Positions 8,801 to 15,829 of a DNA stretch of 41,946 nt are shown piece after piece. Origin of the DNA: Bacteroidota bacterium (lineage in GTDB: Bacteria; Bacteroidota; Ignavibacteria; Kryptoniales; JAKASW01); contig JAMCQL010000030.1 in NCBI GenBank assembly GCA_023381615.1, positions 1 through 41,946 on the forward strand. The letters are read 5' to 3'. The position numbers and the translations under genes were made by a program. Below the pieces are notes generated by a model. That model was not told the origin of the DNA. It ran no database searches and saw only the letters and a list, made by a program, of their open reading frames with translations. Numbering within the stretch: the stretch's first letter is position 1; every line of letters begins with the position of its first letter.

Positions 8801-9150
8801 GTGACTACCACGGGGTTTGTTGTGAGGCTGCTTGGAAGTAAATCAAAATCAACAGTAGCTGTCTCTCCTTCCTTTACGGAGACAGTCTTGGTTTCGCTCT
8901 GATAGCCAATGTACCGCGCCACTATCTTATAAGAGCCAGCCGGGACCTTCTCAACGGTAAAGTTTCCGTTGATGTCTGTTGCGGCTCCATGAGCGGTTTT
9001 CTCGAGAACGACAGTTGCTCCGGGCAATGCATCGCCCGTTTGCTTGTCAGTGATCTTTCCTTTGATGTTACCGGTTTGCGCTTGCGATGATGCGGCCAAG
9101 AATGATAGAACGCCCAACGCGAGCAGTGAAGCAATTAGCAATTTTCTCAT
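5848..9150 (-). CDS. susC: SusC/RagA-family TonB-linked outer-membrane transporter
   Basis: The 1100-residue protein begins with a signal peptide (MRKLLIASLLALGVLSFLAAS...SQA). It continues with a carboxypeptidase-regulatory-like domain ('GNIKGKITDKQTGDALPGATV', residues about 27-110), a TonB-plug domain (about 115-240, 'GVRSLQNNNQPLIVLDGMPI') and a long beta-barrel. The C-terminus ends in aromatic 'QINY', as expected for barrel insertion. It should import a large nutrient using TonB energy with its SusD partner. The start is fixed by an ideal AAGGAGG seven bases upstream. There is no N-terminal signalling (STN) domain, so cognate sigma/anti-sigma control is not indicated. Two copies of TAACTC..TTCGACAAAAA (plus-strand sense), 22 bp apart, lie upstream. 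Confidence 0.97.
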   Translation of the reverse strand: MRKLLIASLLALGVLSFLAASSQAQTGNIKGKITDKQTGDALPGATVVLEKTAHGAATDINGNFTVEKVPAGSYKIVARYIGYQSETKTVSVKEGETATVDFDLLPSSLTTNPVVVTAIGTQTSREKLGTAVSTVAGQSLVLSGAHDVITDLAGKAPGVYTTESSGDPGAATRIILRGVRSLQNNNQPLIVLDGMPIFSTSIGTGNVGNVSAISTLNDINPQDIQSVEIYKGPSAAAIWGSRAANGVIVITTKTGSFTPNRKVNISVRTSLQYDNLLREFPLQTSFGQGGNGAYIFNMSTSWGDRIADRTGGPDSLSRSNYPYATILQKNSKTVYDHAGELFHSPVSQEYGVTVSGGDQSGSFYLDVDRLGQNGIVLANQNFGRTSINANVSRAYADNIATHVNVSYINSSTDRTQQGSNLSGLLLGAYRTPADFNNLPYTVNYVSPTGIVSPNMQRTYRNGEGSPLRGAGYDNPFFTVYNNPSQLSTDRIIGSADISYDPVDWLDFTYRAGVDYFTNRSTYLLSYGDASQPKGQFTDNSLSQYQVNSDLQARAQHDFSSDFGTSLLMGFHIDQLQSNLVGAQGTTFAIPNAPPSLGNAFTYVPNESKVTTRNAAMYGELDLSLYQQLFFSFAGRDESSSTYGPSTAGLYFYPSASVAWEFTKLPVFQGNSLLTYGKLRAAIGTAANQPPVYSTLTYYIPNPIIGNGWGPAIGLQYYYGGALISNRMGNAALSPEMTSETEFGIDLRFFGDRLSLGATQYFDKTTSAVLSLDVAPSSGFTNVVKNAATLENYGTELHTTIEWLSVGQFAWSTNANWSQNRNKVTNLSGVKQVFLNGFTDPSSDAILNQPVGVLYGSRWERDASGKLVLDPSGFPQLSATPGVIGDPNPKWRAGIINTFRFQRFTLNVQFDIKQGGQVWNGTKGALSYFGKAGYQNWWTTISATQATTLKNFDGFTVAQMANGDDWGIAKMPASAAFRKNSDGTYSFRGYVQDFGGGPVIVDESYFYDGPGSGFTGPAEQFIEDGSYVRLRELSLSYLLPLSSIGIESVQFTLIGRNLALWTKYTGVDPETNLTGPSNGQGLDYFNNPSVKTWILSLQINY

Positions 9151-9214
9151 CGATTTGCCTCCTTGATGTTGGTTGATCTTTTGCTTCGTCTAACTTACTT
9201 ATTGCCAATGTTTA

Positions 9215-9258
9215 TAACTCTAAATTCGACAAAAATCAGTTAACTCTTCGACAAAAAA
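9215..9258 (-). promoter_or_regulatory. Tandem direct repeats upstream of susC
   Basis: On the minus strand TTTTTGTCGAA(nnn)AGAGTTA occurs twice (plus-strand cores TTCGACAAAAA at 9225-9235 and 9247-9257), with a 22-bp period and about 75-110 bp upstream of the susC start. The two-helical-turn spacing fits a regulator site or duplicated promoter element. I cannot assign a -10/-35 pair with confidence. Confidence 0.4.
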
Positions 9259-9641
9259 GCGAATATACTTTCTTCGGGATACTTAGCCGTTCTAAGGTTA
9301 CGAGAACTAATTGCAAACGGACACGACCTCTGAGGTGGGCACACTTCGTAAGGTATACATAATGCTCTTGGATAATCCAATATGCACTTCACCTCCTTGA
9401 CCATTTTATGATGCTTTGCCAGTTACTCTATCAACAGAATCAGCCACTCAAAGTAATTCCATAAATTATTTATGGAGCCTCCTTAATTTAGCGGATTATC
9501 TTTTCCTTGTCAAGCGTAATTTCAAAGAATATTAATACGCGGGACAAGGTCGCTTGCGCCCACATACATTGCGGCTCCAGCCGAAATCGAAAAAGTTGTA
9601 CATGTTCCGCGACGGGACGCCACGGCAGATGAAAATGCGGC
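9259..9641. other. Intergenic stretch upstream of susC
   Basis: This stretch is AT-rich and has no supportable coding region. A plus frame at 9554-9784 lacks a ribosome binding site, has no domain and runs through the inverted repeat that follows, so I treat it as noise. Confidence 0.4.
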
Positions 9642-9707
9642 AGGTGACCGTCACTTTTATTTCAGATTGTCAGTGCATTGTAATATTGACACAAGTGACG
9701 GTCACCT
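9642..9707. repeat. 66-bp inverted-repeat element (GGTGACCGTCAC type)
   Basis: AGGTGACCGTCACTT (9642-9656) and AAGTGACGGTCACCT (9693-9707) form a perfect 15-bp inverted repeat around a 36-bp AT-rich centre. I recall this GGTGACCGTCAC palindrome as a dispersed element in many bacterial genomes. A link to REP-associated transposases is possible but not shown here. It abuts the broken end of the ZIP-transporter remnant. Confidence 0.65.
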
Positions 9708-9784
9708 TCACATTAACCTTGACAAGGTTGAATAAGGCTGGAGTGCCCTGTGGCAGAAAATTTGGCATTTTCAAGGGAGCATAA

Positions 9785-10030
9785 GCCGTTATCTTCGGAT
9801 CGGCGGAGCCAAGCAAGACGGTCAAAAGCGCCCCGACCGATGTTGCCAATCCGAGTCCCACCGAGGAAAGCAGCGCAAGTGTCCTCGTCTTCTTTACGGC
9901 GAAAGTGAAGGAAGCGATGGTAAGCCCTTCGGGAAGTTTGTGCAAAAGCACCGCGACAAAAATCAGGAAGCCGACATAAAAATTGTCCGAAGGATCCTGC
10001 GGAAAAGTGAGTAGAAAATTACGGAGAAGG
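9785..10030 (-). pseudogene. Remnant of a ZIP-family metal transporter
   Basis: An open minus-strand stretch encodes about 80 residues containing 'FLIFVAVLLHKLPEGLTIASF', the membrane-embedded HxxPEG metal-binding signature of ZIP (zinc/iron permease) proteins, followed by one further membrane segment ('ALLSSVGLGLATSVGALLTVLLG'). The first three and last three or so of the usual eight helices are absent. Upstream the frame runs into the end of the CAAX-protease gene; downstream it becomes meaningless through the inverted repeat at 9642-9707. I call it a gene fragment, not a functional small protein. A CCGAAGGATCC repeat lies at its 5' end (encoding PQDPSDN). Confidence 0.7.
9985..10002. repeat. 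Palindromic repeat GTCCGAAGGATCCTGCGG
   Basis: This copy differs by one base from the phosphatase-linker copy at 3494-3511. A related CCGAAGGATCC lies about 100 bp away at 10090-10100, and another (opposite strand) at 11418-11428. Confidence 0.6.
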
Positions 10031-11146
10031 TCACTTCGCCTCGCTTTCACTTCCGACGCCGATGCGCTCTTTGATTGCGGCATAGTCATCCGAAGGATCC
10101 TTTGGATAAGCCGGCTTGATCCGCTTTTCTAAAATGAAATATAAAATTGCGGCGACCATTACGACGGTTGTCCCGACCCCCGCTTCCGGCCCGTATCGTC
10201 CGCCTGTTAACCAATCGGGGCCGAAATCAGTTGGGATGAAAATAGTTCGGTTAGTCAAAAGTCCGCTCACAGGCAGAGAGAGAAAAAAGCTCTGGACAAG
10301 ATTCCACGCGAAGTGCATTCCAAATGGGAAGTAAAGCGTTCTTGTTTTCAAATAAGCGATGCTGAGCCACACTCCCGCGAGGATCGTGTTCACAGTCGAG
10401 AAAACACTCGCGTTGGGATTCATGAAGTGCAACAGCCCGAAAACAGCCGCCATCACAATCGTTGCGCCAATAGATCCCATTCCCTCCAATAGTGCCTGAT
10501 ACGGATAACCGCGGAAAAGCAGTTCTTCGCCCATCGCGAAGTAACCAAAGAACAAGAAGCTCAGAGCAAAATTTCTGAGCAATAAAACGAGATTAAGGTT
10601 GGGCCTCAGCCCTAACCTTATCGCACCGACCACAAGTTCAACTCCGCCGACCAGCCCGATCATTACCGCACCGATCAGAAATCCCAGGAGTATTTCTTTC
10701 ACAATTTTTCCGTGATAAGGAAATCCCACAGAAGTCAATCTGCGCTTGTCCACAAATTTCAACATTAAGAAAGTTGCCAAAAGCACGTCGATATAGAACA
10801 GGAAGAAAAACGACTGCGGCGGAACAACGCGTGTCAATTGAGCAACTACTGCTGACAAATAATAGAGGACAACGACAGTAACCAAGAAGAGAATTACACG
10901 CCATCCGCTTCTTAGATAGTGCTGCGGATCGAGAAGCAAATTATTTTTCGCCGCGAGCTCATCCGGAAGTCTCTTCATCACAAGCACGACGATGACTCCG
11001 AAGATTCCTAAAGCCAAACCCATTATAAACCAGTTTCCCTGGTCTCTTCCCTTCGAGCGCGCGATGAATGCCGAGAGAGCAGCACAAAAGACCTCGTAAA
11101 AAACTACGAGATACCAGTATTCAGAAATAAAATTAGAAACATTCAT
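10031..11146 (-). CDS. CPBP (CAAX/Abi) family intramembrane metalloprotease
   Basis: From the ATG at 11146 the protein has 371 residues and about eight to nine membrane helices. The CPBP signatures are present in order: EELLFRG (EExxxR), then 'FGLLHFMN' (FxxxH), then 'FGMHFAWNLVQS' (HxxxN). These residues form the metal-dependent active site in the membrane. The family includes prenyl-protein endopeptidases and bacteriocin-immunity or maturation proteases; the substrate here is unknown. The frame stays open to 11227, but the extra 27 residues derive from repeat DNA and the ATG at 11146 has GGGAGC seven bases upstream. The C-terminal tail 'YPKDPSDDYAAI' includes codons from a CCGAAGGATCC repeat. 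No partner gene is obvious. Confidence 0.88.
   Translation of the reverse strand: MNVSNFISEYWYLVVFYEVFCAALSAFIARSKGRDQGNWFIMGLALGIFGVIVVLVMKRLPDELAAKNNLLLDPQHYLRSGWRVILFLVTVVVLYYLSAVVAQLTRVVPPQSFFFLFYIDVLLATFLMLKFVDKRRLTSVGFPYHGKIVKEILLGFLIGAVMIGLVGGVELVVGAIRLGLRPNLNLVLLLRNFALSFLFFGYFAMGEELLFRGYPYQALLEGMGSIGATIVMAAVFGLLHFMNPNASVFSTVNTILAGVWLSIAYLKTRTLYFPFGMHFAWNLVQSFFLSLPVSGLLTNRTIFIPTDFGPDWLTGGRYGPEAGVGTTVVMVAAILYFILEKRIKPAYPKDPSDDYAAIKERIGVGSESEAK
10090..10100. repeat. CCGAAGGATCC repeat in the CAAX-protease tail
   Basis: This is the third member of the CCGAAGGATCC set, 101 bp from the copy starting at 9987. It encodes KDPSD near the C-terminus, outside the conserved membrane core. Confidence 0.5.
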
Positions 11147-11155
11147 AAATAGCTC

Positions 11156-11305
11156 CCTCAGTATCTCTGTGTCTCCCGTGGTTAAATTCAAACACTGAGA
11201 CACCAAGACACGGAGAAATGAAATCACCCTTCGTCCCCCTTTGCAAAAGGGGGATTGAGGGGGATTTCTCTGTGCCTCCGTGCCTCTTGTGGTTCAATAC
11301 AGAAA
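11156..11305. repeat. Composite intergenic repeat, copy A (minus orientation)
   Basis: It consists of a CTCTGTGTCTCCCGTGG...GACACCAAGACACGGAG flank, a central C5T3-GCA-A3G5 hairpin (11235-11253) and a second CTCTGTGCCTCCGTGCC flank. Read on the minus strand, the centre GAAATCCCCCTCAATCCCCC...GATTTC aligns closely with the plus-strand copy B at 22416-22463, and the flanks match in order. No ORF is encoded. Repeats of this sort are widespread in intergenic DNA of many bacterial phyla; their function is unknown to me. Confidence 0.75.
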
Positions 11306-11355
11306 CCGTTTATTTCTCATGTTTTCCAGCCCTCTGCACTGCCTATATATAAATT

Positions 11356-11661
11356 TCAATCTCGTTTTTCTTCTCCACAGGATCCCGACTGCAGTCGGGA
11401 CTGGTGGCTTTTGTCGGGATCCTTCGGACTGCTCAAGATGCGCTTTGCCTCTTCGAGTATCTCTTCTTGTTTGCAGTGTTCATCTTCCTGTTCACGATAC
11501 TCGCGATAAATAGCCAAACCGCCAGGCACCCAAATTGTCACCGGAATCGCAATAAAAACCACTTTCGCCGCAACCGGAGCGGCGCTGTTGAGCAAAATAT
11601 AGAATGACACCGCCATGAAAATTAGAGGCGCAAACCAGACAAGAAAAATCATGCGGCTCAT
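11356..11661 (-). CDS. Small two-helix membrane protein with repeat-derived tail
   Basis: The 101-residue protein has two hydrophobic segments (residues about 3-25 and 31-50) and a charged helical region ('YREYREQEDEHCKQEEILEEAKRI', split about residues 53-76). No family is recognised. The last 25 residues ('SSPKDPDK...GSCGEEKRD') are encoded by palindromic repeat DNA at 11383-11430, so the ancestral C-terminus was probably near residue 76. The gene starts 6 nt after the HIT-hydrolase stop on the same strand and is likely cotranscribed with it. Confidence 0.6.
   Translation of the reverse strand: MSRMIFLVWFAPLIFMAVSFYILLNSAAPVAAKVVFIAIPVTIWVPGGLAIYREYREQEDEHCKQEEILEEAKRILSSPKDPDKSHQSRLQSGSCGEEKRD
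11383..11430. repeat. Palindromic repeat block (TCCCGACTGCAGTCGGGA plus GGGATCCTTCGGAC)
   Basis: A perfect 18-bp palindrome (11383-11400) is followed by GTCGGGATCCTTCGGAC, the reverse complement of the CCGAAGGATCC family. It lies within the 3' end of the small membrane protein gene and supplies its last codons. Confidence 0.65.
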
Positions 11662-11667
11662 TTTTCA

Positions 11668-12012
11668 TCATCCCGGCGGCCATTTCATTTGTCTTCCGCC
11701 AAGCAAATGCAGATGGATGTGCCCGACAGTTTGTCCGCCGTCAGAGCGCACGTTCCAAACGAGCCTGAATCCGCTGTCCGAAAGAGAAACCTTTTTCGCA
11801 ACTTCGACTGCGGTTGAGACAATCTTCGAAATCAACGCGGAGCCTTCCGCGCCGTCAAGTTCCATCAGACTCGGGATATGCTTTCTCGGAATGATAAGGA
11901 TGTGCGTCGGCGCAATCGGGTGGACATCGCGAATTGCGAAAATGTCATCGTTCTGAAAGACGAAATTAGCGGAAGCCTTCCCTTCAGATATTTTACAAAA
12001 TATGCAGTCCAC
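11668..12012 (-). CDS. HIT-family nucleotide hydrolase (HINT-like)
   Basis: The 114-residue protein is of normal HINT length, opening with 'CIFCKISEG' (zinc-type CxxC) and carrying the histidine-triad HxHxHxx as HIHLHLLGG (residues about 97-105), where the central His attacks the substrate phosphate. HINT enzymes split nucleoside phosphoramidates and acyl-AMPs in the cytoplasm. The start is GTG (GTGGACTGC), and no clear Shine-Dalgarno is visible. It heads a pair with the small membrane protein downstream. Family assignment is firm; the physiological substrate is not known. Confidence 0.93.
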   Translation of the reverse strand: MDCIFCKISEGKASANFVFQNDDIFAIRDVHPIAPTHILIIPRKHIPSLMELDGAEGSALISKIVSTAVEVAKKVSLSDSGFRLVWNVRSDGGQTVGHIHLHLLGGRQMKWPPG

Positions 12013-12034
12013 TTTGGTAATTCTTAATTATGAA

Positions 12035-12400
12035 TTATGAATTGTTAATTGACTTTGTATTATTCTGCGATGTCTTAACAATAGACGTTAGAATTCTTAT
12101 GATTTCCTCAACACCTTCTATGTACTTCTTGTAGTCTCCTTTTATCATCTGACTCTCTTGAAGCAACCGCAGCCAATATTTCGTTTCTCTCGCTTCTTTC
12201 GAAGCAATTGACATCTTCGTTATGAAGTCCTTTCGTGTCTGTGCAACAGTCGATTCTTCCACATTTGCTCCGATGCTCGTCCCGCTTCTCAAGAGTTGCT
12301 TTGAAATAACAGTTTCGCGCCGCTCCTGCAAGTATTTGTACAACTCGATCATGCTCAACGAAAATGCAAAAGCCTTCTCAACAATAACGTTCGCCTTCAT
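12035..12400 (-). CDS. Four-helix-bundle protein (23S rRNA intervening-sequence family)
   Basis: This all-helical 121-residue protein has the typical motifs 'QLLRSGTSIGANVEES' (residues about 40-55), 'DFITKMSIASKEARETKYWLRLL' and 'GDYKKYIEGVEEI'. Members are found as ORFs inside 23S rRNA intervening sequences and as solitary genes scattered in FCB genomes; the molecular role is unsettled. Both flanks are strikingly AT-rich with repeated AATT words (12016-12052 and 12401-12434), unlike neighbouring genes, which suggests the gene moved here as a small unit. Confidence 0.85.
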   Translation of the reverse strand: MKANVIVEKAFAFSLSMIELYKYLQERRETVISKQLLRSGTSIGANVEESTVAQTRKDFITKMSIASKEARETKYWLRLLQESQMIKGDYKKYIEGVEEIIRILTSIVKTSQNNTKSINNS

Positions 12401-12435
12401 TTAAAATTCAACATTCGTAATTCAGAATTCTTCAT

Positions 12436-13557
12436 CTAGCTCTCAGGTTGAAACTTTCCTACTTCTTCGACAACAGCATCGACAATTTCTTCTTCTTTCA
12501 CTCGCCGAATAACTTCGCCTTTCCTGTATAAAATGCCGACGCCCTTGCCGCACGCAACTCCTATATCCGCTTCGCTCGCCTCGCCGGGACCATTCACAAC
12601 GCATCCGAGTATCGCAATCTTAACCGGCTTCTTCACTCCAGACAGACGTTCTTCAAGCTGCTGCGTTATTGAAAAAAGATCTACTTCAAGTCTGCCGCAA
12701 GTCGGACAGGCTATGATTTCTATGTTTCTCGTTGCCAGTCCGAGCGAGCGCAAAATCTCTTTGCCGACTTCCACTTCTTTCACCGGATCGTCAGTCAGGG
12801 AAACTCTTATCGTGTCACCAATTCCTTCCGCGAGCAGCGTTCCAATTCCAATCGAAGACTTTATAGTTCCAACTCGTGTCGGTCCAGCCTCGGTCACGCC
12901 AAGGTGCAAAGGATAATCCGTCCGCTGCGCGATCAGTCTGTACGCTTCAATCATCAATCTGACATCCGTAGATTTCACGGAGATGATCACGTCGTGAAAA
13001 TCATTTTCTTCGCAAATGCCAGCATGCCGCATCGCGCTTTCATAAAGCGCTTCGGCCGTTGGGTAACCGTGCTTCTCCAAAATATCTTTCTCGAGCGAGC
13101 CGGAATTGACACCGATTCGAATCGGCACTCCTCTCTCCTTCGCGAGACTTAAGACCTGGCGGATTCTGTCGACGCTTCCAATGTTGCCGGGATTGAGTCT
13201 CACTTTCGCAACTCCGCCTTCAAGAGCTTTCAAGGCAAAGACGTGGTTGAAATGGATATCTGCCACAACCGGTATCGGCGACCGCTTCACAATTTCTCCG
13301 ATTGCGGCGGCAGCTTCTTTATCGTTTACGGTAACTCGGACAATATCGCATCCGGCTTCGGCGGCTTCCAAAATCTGTTTGACTGTCGCATCGACATCCG
13401 ATGTCTTCGTCTTTGTCATCGTCTGGACGGAAATCGGCGATCCTCCGCCGACAGGAACACTCCCGATAAACACCTTGCGCGACTTCCGCGGCGGATACTT
13501 TACTTCACGAACGCTGATACTGTCAGTTCTGTCTGAAATGACCGGTAGGTCTATCAT
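12436..13557 (-). CDS. ispG: 4-hydroxy-3-methylbut-2-en-1-yl diphosphate synthase (IspG/GcpE)
   Basis: The 373-residue protein is of normal bacterial IspG length. An N-terminal TIM-barrel ('PISVQTMTKTKTSDVDATV', 'RLNPGNIG') is followed by the 4Fe-4S domain with cysteines in 'CPTCGR' and 'LGCVVNGPGEA', the latter including the conserved Glu. The enzyme reductively opens MEcPP to HMBPP in the non-mevalonate isoprenoid pathway. The start at 13557 agrees with the family, though the Shine-Dalgarno is weak. Neighbours (four-helix protein, rhomboid protease) are not functionally linked, and no other MEP-pathway gene is in the window. Confidence 0.97.
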   Translation of the reverse strand: MIDLPVISDRTDSISVREVKYPPRKSRKVFIGSVPVGGGSPISVQTMTKTKTSDVDATVKQILEAAEAGCDIVRVTVNDKEAAAAIGEIVKRSPIPVVADIHFNHVFALKALEGGVAKVRLNPGNIGSVDRIRQVLSLAKERGVPIRIGVNSGSLEKDILEKHGYPTAEALYESAMRHAGICEENDFHDVIISVKSTDVRLMIEAYRLIAQRTDYPLHLGVTEAGPTRVGTIKSSIGIGTLLAEGIGDTIRVSLTDDPVKEVEVGKEILRSLGLATRNIEIIACPTCGRLEVDLFSITQQLEERLSGVKKPVKIAILGCVVNGPGEASEADIGVACGKGVGILYRKGEVIRRVKEEEIVDAVVEEVGKFQPES

Positions 13558-13610
13558 CTATTGGTATTGGACAATTTGGGTTAATCATGCAAATCTTGAT
13601 GAATCCTGAT

Positions 13611-14525
13611 CTAATTTAGCTTTTTACTCGCATTGAACAAAATCTTTTTCTCCTCGTCCGTCAATGAATCGTAACCCGAAGCGCTTATCTTGTCGAGTAT
13701 CTCGTCAAGTTTATCCTGATTCACATTGTGATCTTCAAGTCTATCATTCTTTATTTCTTTGAAATGGACATCGGTAACTACTTTCTTGTTGCTGTAAGTC
13801 CTCCTCGATAAAATACTGCTCTGAACGTTTTCTTTACTCCTCCTGAAAAAATCGGAAATCCGGTCAAACGCGGGAATCGATCTGCGGTACATCATGAGAT
13901 AGACAAACCCAACAAGCGCCCCGCCAAGGTGAGCGAAGTGTGCAACACCGTTCTGTGTCCCTGTTACGCCGTAGAACAATTCAATCCCAATGAAAATCGC
14001 GACTAAATATTTCGCCTTGATCGGGAAAAGGAAATAGAGAAATACGGGAGCGTCGGGAAAGAGCATCCCGAATGCGAGCAAGATTCCATATATCGCACCG
14101 GACGCGCCAATTGTCGGAGCGGGCGTCGTGAAAAGCGGCGTCAAATATAAATTCGAGAGTCCCGCGCCAATCCCGCAGAGGAAATAGTACGTCAGGAATC
14201 GTCGTGTTCCCCAGACGTTTTCCAACTCAACTCCGAAGAACCAAAGGGCAAGCATATTGAAGAGAATATGAAAAAAGCCGCCGTGGATAAACATGTAAGT
14301 GACAAGCTGCCAGACCATGAAGCCTTGTCCCAGCGGATTAAGCGCAAAGAGTGCGAGGAAAACATTGTACAGAGAAATATTGCCGATGCGTAAGCCGAGC
14401 TGCAAGAAAAGCTCGAATAAGAAAATCCCGACATTCGCGACGAGAAGGAATTTCATCCCCTTCGGGAAAAATCTGAAACGGGATGGAGGCGTGTAATAAC
14501 CGGAATAGTTCGTGTAATAACTCAT
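13611..14525 (-). CDS. Rhomboid-family intramembrane serine protease with C-terminal extension
   Basis: The 304-residue protein has six membrane helices. The HxxxHxxxN site is 'HGGFFHILFN' (near residue 81), the catalytic serine is in GASGAIYG (near residue 143) and the catalytic histidine in 'VAHFAHLGG' (near residue 199). The cytosolic tail (residues about 245-304) holds the 'DEILDKISASGYDSLTDEEK' unit typical of Bacteroidota rhomboids (DUF6576-like). It should cut single-pass membrane proteins; the substrate is unknown. The ATG at 14525 has GGTGAAGG upstream. Confidence 0.94.
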   Translation of the reverse strand: MSYYTNYSGYYTPPSRFRFFPKGMKFLLVANVGIFLFELFLQLGLRIGNISLYNVFLALFALNPLGQGFMVWQLVTYMFIHGGFFHILFNMLALWFFGVELENVWGTRRFLTYYFLCGIGAGLSNLYLTPLFTTPAPTIGASGAIYGILLAFGMLFPDAPVFLYFLFPIKAKYLVAIFIGIELFYGVTGTQNGVAHFAHLGGALVGFVYLMMYRRSIPAFDRISDFFRRSKENVQSSILSRRTYSNKKVVTDVHFKEIKNDRLEDHNVNQDKLDEILDKISASGYDSLTDEEKKILFNASKKLN

Positions 14526-14595
14526 AAATCCTTCACCTTATTGAACAAAGTCTAACCTCCATCCGTTTCCCGAATGGGTCCTCCGGACAAGTTAC

Positions 14596-15825
14596 TCACT
14601 TATTGTCGAGTGCTGCAACACCGGGGAGAGTTTTTCCTTCAAGAAATTCAAGCGATGCTCCGCCGCCTGTCGAGACGTGCGATACTTTGCTTTCCAAACC
14701 GAATTTCGCGATTGCCGCCGCAGAATCTCCGCCGCCGACAATCGTCGATGCACCACGTTTTGTTGCGTCGACCAGAGCTTCGGCAACGGCTTTCGTTCCG
14801 GCTTCGAAATTTGTCATTTCAAAAACACCCATCGGTCCGTTCCACACAACGGTCTTCGACTTTAATATTTCATCGCGGAAGAGATCGATGCTTTCTGGGC
14901 CAATGTCCATGCCGACCCAGCCCTGCGGAATCGCGTCCACACTGACAACTTTCTTTGCCGCAGTGTTTTCAAATTTCTCGGCGACCATGCAATCGACAGG
15001 CAAAAGCAGCTTCGCGCCGCCTCTGCTTACGGAGCCTTCGGCCGACTTCGCTTTTTCGAGAAGTCCTTTCGCAAGATCAACTTTATCTTCCTCGAGTATT
15101 GAATTGCCGATTTCTTTTCCCATCGCTTTGAGAAATGTAAACATCATTCCGCCGCCGATGATCAACGCATCCACTTTCCCAAGAAGATTATTGATGACGT
15201 CAATCTTGCCGGAGATTTTTGCGCCGCCGATGATTGCGACATACGGACGATTCGGATTGCCGACTGCCTGCGAGAGATAGCGCAGTTCCTTTTCCATCAG
15301 GTAACCGGCAACGGCGGGTTTCAGGAAGCGGGTTACGCCTTCAGTCGAAGCATGGGCGCGATGAGCGCTGCCGAACGCATCATTAACATAAACTTCTCCA
15401 AGCGACGCGAGCTGTTTGGCAAAGTTCTCGTCGTCGGCTTCTTCTTCGGCGTGGAAGCGCAAGTTCTCGAGCAGGACGACTTCGCCCGGCTTCGCCGAAG
15501 CAACAACTCTCCTGGTCTCTTCTCCGACGCAGTCAGGAGCCATAATGACTTTGAGAGACAAAAGCTCGCCAAGCCGTTTTGCAACAGGTGCAAGAGAAAA
15601 TTCGGGTTTCGGCTTTCCCTTCGGTCTTCCAAGATGGCTCATCAAAATCGGCGTGCCGCCATCTTTCAAAATCTTCTTGATGGTCGGAAGCGATTCTACA
15701 ATTCGGTTGTCGTCCGTGATGTTTTTGTTCTCGTCGAGCGGGACGTTGAAGTCAACCCTGACAAGGACCTTCTTACCCTTTACACTTACATCATCGATAG
15801 TTTTTTTGCTGAAAGTCGTATTCAT
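14596..15825 (-). CDS. pgk: Phosphoglycerate kinase
   Basis: From the ATG at 15825 the protein is 409 residues. It has the N-terminal substrate motif '[13 protein letters not shown]', basic 'SHLGRPKG', the hinge region and the C-terminal nucleotide site 'GGGDSAAAI' with '[15 protein letters not shown]'. It transfers phosphate from 1,3-bisphosphoglycerate to ADP in glycolysis. The frame opens at 15858, but the ATG at 15825 is preferred: GGAG lies seven bases upstream and it avoids overlap with the preceding gene's stop at 15830. pgk is last in a unit gap - two exported proteins - pgk, so the usual direct gap-pgk adjacency is interrupted. Confidence 0.97.
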   Translation of the reverse strand: MNTTFSKKTIDDVSVKGKKVLVRVDFNVPLDENKNITDDNRIVESLPTIKKILKDGGTPILMSHLGRPKGKPKPEFSLAPVAKRLGELLSLKVIMAPDCVGEETRRVVASAKPGEVVLLENLRFHAEEEADDENFAKQLASLGEVYVNDAFGSAHRAHASTEGVTRFLKPAVAGYLMEKELRYLSQAVGNPNRPYVAIIGGAKISGKIDVINNLLGKVDALIIGGGMMFTFLKAMGKEIGNSILEEDKVDLAKGLLEKAKSAEGSVSRGGAKLLLPVDCMVAEKFENTAAKKVVSVDAIPQGWVGMDIGPESIDLFRDEILKSKTVVWNGPMGVFEMTNFEAGTKAVAEALVDATKRGASTIVGGGDSAAAIAKFGLESKVSHVSTGGGASLEFLEGKTLPGVAALDNK

Positions 15826-15829
15826 TTTT

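Noticed and set aside
9554-9784. Plus-strand frame of 76 codons beside the ZIP remnant
   Set aside because: It runs through the inverted repeat (VTVTF...VTVTF) and has no ribosome binding site or homology that I can see.
14603-15280. Long plus-strand frame (225 codons) opposite pgk
   Set aside because: Antisense shadow of a well-conserved gene; codon pattern follows pgk wobble positions.
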